A stretch of 64,000 bases of DNA from Sphingobacterium sp. ML3W (GTDB taxonomy: Bacteria; Bacteroidota; Bacteroidia; Sphingobacteriales; Sphingobacteriaceae). The stretch covers positions 3,410,001-3,474,000 of the forward strand of contig NZ_CP009278.1 in assembly GCF_000747525.1 (NCBI RefSeq). Direction: 5' to 3'. The notes beneath the pieces were generated by a model. The model had not been told where the DNA came from. It ran no database searches and saw only the letters and a program-made list of their open reading frames with translations. Shown here piece after piece: positions 61,315 to 64,000 of the stretch (position 1 is the first letter of the stretch; the number at the start of each line of letters is the position of its first letter). Position numbers and translations under genes: made by a program.

Positions 61315-64000
61315 TTATAGATTAACACTTAAGCCTAATGTAAATGATTTGGGAAGCGGGTAGTCTTCTCCTCTAGGGCTAGCAAGTTCAGGATCCCAAA
61401 GCTTAAATTTTGACCATGTCAGTAAATTACTACCAACAAGAAAAATACGGATGTTATTGGTCTTTATCCGATTGGCCAAAGATTTTGGAATGGAATAACC
61501 GATATCCAAAGTTTTCAGACGCAAGTATTGGCCATTTCTAAGCCAATAAGTAGACTCCCTAAAGTTATTAGGATTATCCCCATAACTTAAACGGGGATAA
61601 GAAGCATTAGGGTTTTCAGTAGCTGGATCTCCTGAAATATCCGCAGAAATCCAACGGTTATCACCCATCACGCCTTTCATGACTTGCCCCCACTCGCCTT
61701 CACTAAATGCATGTACAGTCTTTCCATAGGTTGAAAAAGTAGATTTCCCTGCTCCTTGAAAATGCACATTAAGATCAATTCCTTTCCAACTAACGGAAGC
61801 ACCAATACCATAAATCAAATTCGGTCGTCTGGTAGCACCAATGGGCACTCGATCACCATCATCAATCACACCATCACCATTGATATCTTTATATTTCAAA
61901 TCTCCAGGTTGATAATTTCCGAAATTTTGTTTCGGACTATTCCGGATATCATCATAATCCTTAAAAAGACCCAAAGCGACTAATCCTTTGGCCTGATCAA
62001 CGCGAAAACCACGCTCATTCTGATAACCATACACATTGTTCTCTTCATCCCTTTCCAAAATAACATTTTTACTATACGTGATGTTACTTCTTGCGGTAAG
62101 ACTGACTTCTCCAATATTTTGCTTATACTCAAATCGTCCATCGAAACCTCTTGATCGCACTGCCCCAACATTGGCTCTTGGCGTACTTTCAAGCCCAACA
62201 ATCGCCGGTAAAAATCTTCGCTCCATATAAATACCCGTTCGCTCTTCATTGAAAAAATCAAGATTCGCAATAATCTTATCATTAAAAAGAGCAATATCAA
62301 AACCTAGATTTTGTTTTGTTGCCATCTCCCAGGTTACATACGGTGATGCTACTTGTGCATATTTCATTCCTTGATAGTACCGATCGAAACCATAGTCAGC
62401 CCACTGATAACCTCCATCAGGTATTTTGTTACCATTGCCATCTAACGCAAAACTCCCATCAGCGTTCCTCCGCCAGATCTCCTCAATGGTATATAAGTAT
62501 GGAAATCGTTCTTGACTATCTCCAACTTTCAACTGATCATTTCCCACTTTACCCCAAGAATACCGTATCTTAAACATATTGATCCAATCCAAATTCTCTT
62601 TGATGAAGGGTTCTTCTGCGACATTCCAGGCAGCTGAGAGTGCCGGAAAAAAACCATATTGCTGTCCAATAGCAAAATTTTCAGAACCGGTGTAGCCAAA
62701 ATTAAAATCAGTAATATATCTATTTTTCCAATTATAGGTCACCCGACCAGCCAAAGCTTGATTTCTTCTGGATATCCCATTTTTGATATCATCACCAATG
62801 TTTACCGTTCTTACCAAAGCATCACGTGTAAACCGAATTACCCCACCTACATTATGATTACCAAAACTACGATCATAATTGAACATTAAATCTAAAAACT
62901 CACGTCTTTCACCTTCAGCACCACTCATTTGGAACATTTCACTGGGATCGGAAACATGTGTAAAAACTAGATCCCCATTTTCATCTCGAGCACGTTCAGC
63001 ACGCCATTGCTCAGGCCATTTACGACGAGATATATTACTTTTATTGTTAGTATCGAATCCGACAATCCCTCTAGCTCGAAGCCCTTTGGTAATAAAGTCG
63101 AAATTCTGTTCTATGGATACATTTGTCTGTATACTATTTGTCCAATTCTCGTTAAAGCCTGTTTGTGTTGCTACAACCCATGGGTTCGTTTGATTTCCTT
63201 CACCGATAGCAGGTACATACCCATTGGAATACATTACTGGCGTTCGTATGGGCGAATATCCGAAAAGTACGCCCCAAAAATCATTATCTCCCAATCCCGG
63301 ACTGTTTCGTTTATCTAAGGATCCTGCAACACCAACTTTAGCCACCGTAGTTTTTGTGATATTAAAATCTGTATTCAAACGGTAGTTCCAACGTTTGTAA
63401 TTTGCATTGGTATTGTAATCATTACGCAACGTTTCATCAATCTTATACATCCCACCTTCTTCCACATAGCTCCCTGAAGCAAAGTAACGAGCTGTAGGTC
63501 CACCACCACTCATATTGAGATTCGCTCTATAGGTCATTGCACCGTCTTTCAGCAACAAGTCCTGCCAATCCACATTAGGGTATAAATCTGGATCCAACCC
63601 TAATCGCAAAATTTCTAATTCCTCAGGTTGATAGATAGGTGCCTGATTTCGCGTAATGCGCGATTCGTTTAAGAGATTAGCGTACGTTACACCATCTTCA
63701 AATTGAGGGGTGATGGTACGGGTATTATAAATCGTTTCATCTTTAAAATTGATGTTAATTTTACCCTCCTTACCCCGCTTAGTAGTAATCAAAATGACTC
63801 CATTAGCTCCTCTAGAACCATAAATTGCTGTTACCGCAGCATCTTTCAAGACAGAGAAAGACTCAATATCTTCAATATTAATATCATTGATGTTACGTTC
63901 AATATTATCGACCAAAACCAATGCACCTGTACCACCACCAAAAGTTGAAATACCCCGAATCCAGAATTCAGAAATATTTTTACCCGGCTGTCCAGATTGC
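61315..64000 (-). CDS. SusC/RagA-family TonB-dependent transporter, 5' end outside window
   Basis: The frame is open to the end of the window, giving 894 visible codons. The visible start is inside the plug: QPGKNISEFWIRGISTFGGG, then LVLVDNIERN, EDIESFSVLKDAAVTAIYGSRGANGVILITTKRG (in part), the SusC signature near residue 55 of the visible part. The barrel follows to a terminal aromatic-x-Leu-type end (LGLSVNL). It imports glycan fragments with SusD. The N-terminal carboxypeptidase-like domain, TonB box and signal peptide are outside the window. The substrate cannot be told without the enzymes of the locus. Confidence 0.95.
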   Translation of the reverse strand, partial: QSGQPGKNISEFWIRGISTFGGGTGALVLVDNIERNINDINIEDIESFSVLKDAAVTAIYGSRGANGVILITTKRGKEGKININFKDETIYNTRTITPQFEDGVTYANLLNESRITRNQAPIYQPEELEILRLGLDPDLYPNVDWQDLLLKDGAMTYRANLNMSGGGPTARYFASGSYVEEGGMYKIDETLRNDYNTNANYKRWNYRLNTDFNITKTTVAKVGVAGSLDKRNSPGLGDNDFWGVLFGYSPIRTPVMYSNGYVPAIGEGNQTNPWVVATQTGFNENWTNSIQTNVSIEQNFDFITKGLRARGIVGFDTNNKSNISRRKWPEQWRAERARDENGDLVFTHVSDPSEMFQMSGAEGERREFLDLMFNYDRSFGNHNVGGVIRFTRDALVRTVNIGDDIKNGISRRNQALAGRVTYNWKNRYITDFNFGYTGSENFAIGQQYGFFPALSAAWNVAEEPFIKENLDWINMFKIRYSWGKVGNDQLKVGDSQERFPYLYTIEEIWRRNADGSFALDGNGNKIPDGGYQWADYGFDRYYQGMKYAQVASPYVTWEMATKQNLGFDIALFNDKIIANLDFFNEERTGIYMERRFLPAIVGLESTPRANVGAVRSRGFDGRFEYKQNIGEVSLTARSNITYSKNVILERDEENNVYGYQNERGFRVDQAKGLVALGLFKDYDDIRNSPKQNFGNYQPGDLKYKDINGDGVIDDGDRVPIGATRRPNLIYGIGASVSWKGIDLNVHFQGAGKSTFSTYGKTVHAFSEGEWGQVMKGVMGDNRWISADISGDPATENPNASYPRLSYGDNPNNFRESTYWLRNGQYLRLKTLDIGYSIPKSLANRIKTNNIRIFLVGSNLLTWSKFKLWDPELASPRGEDYPLPKSFTLGLSVNL

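Noticed and set aside
59240..63948. Plus-strand frames opposite susC and susD
   Set aside because: They are shadows of the long minus-strand coding sequences, without their own family features.
1..64000. CRISPR arrays, rRNA, tRNA, insertion sequences, restriction or other antiphage systems
   Set aside because: None could be supported; no regularly spaced repeats, transposase or nuclease-type defence genes were recognised.

Overview
The window looks like chromosome of a Bacteroidota bacterium, most likely of the family Sphingobacteriaceae. The reasons are a SusC/SusD pair with a DUF1735-type lipoprotein, an RteC/TopB/DUF3945 mobile-element module, DUF3078 and DUF2625 proteins, a fused E1 alpha/beta dehydrogenase, strongly AT-rich intergenic DNA, and several promoters of the Bacteroidota form TTTG/TTG-N19..20-TAnnTTTG. 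The genus is an inference. I saw no tRNA, rRNA, CRISPR array, insertion sequence or antiphage system.

Layout. 1-927: end of a serine beta-lactamase-like hydrolase with a C-terminal TPR. 1122-8337: remnant or island of a CTnDOT-type integrative element. It has an RteC regulator at each end and, on the minus strand, the excision-operon order HTH, HTH, DUF4099/DUF3945, topB, ORF6N; no integrase, mobilization or transfer gene is present. 8338-8761: a gap with three consecutive terminator-like hairpins and no gene. 8762-10423: secreted M1 peptidase. 10595-16328: the elongasome cluster mreB, mreC, mreD, mrdA, rodA, ending in a perfect 25-bp inverted repeat over the rodA stop codon. 16522-18008: yigZ-like gene and a DMT transporter. 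18738-24180: aromatic amino acid operon (pheA, DAHP synthase-chorismate mutase, aroA, aroC, ROK kinase), preceded by what looks like a complete ribosome-mediated attenuator: promoter, Phe/Tyr-rich leader peptide and terminator. 24200-30102: fused branched-chain keto acid dehydrogenase E1, DEAD-type helicase, unknown gene, DUF1080 lipoprotein, Nudix protein. 30518-38000: a 38-codon membrane microprotein after rlmH, DUF3078, a membrane protein, rny, a probable 6S RNA, zapA, a coiled-coil partner and pheT. 38217-41891: purL.

42032-57829 is ordinary accessory chromosome: DoxX, a glutathionylspermidine-synthase-like gene with two lipoproteins, a YiiX-type hydrolase, FkbM methyltransferase, Crp/Fnr regulator, YceI, an atypical SDR, an AarF/UbiB kinase, ECF sigma factor with an overlapping membrane protein, thioesterase, Hsp20, two methyltransferases, DUF2625 and a secreted unknown. 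Within it, at 55001-55103 and 56373-56475, lie two nearly identical promoter-to-terminator units of about 100 bp that read as duplicated small RNA genes with a C-rich loop. 58083-64000: the start of a polysaccharide utilization locus (DUF1735/DUF4973 lipoprotein, SusD, SusC), cut by the window edge.

The strongest unusual signals are the Phe/Tyr leader attenuator, the paired small RNA units, the 6S-like RNA between zapA and rny, the rodA hairpin, and the palindrome cluster upstream of the excision operon. Regulatory and RNA calls rest on hand-read motifs and base pairing, not on covariance searches.
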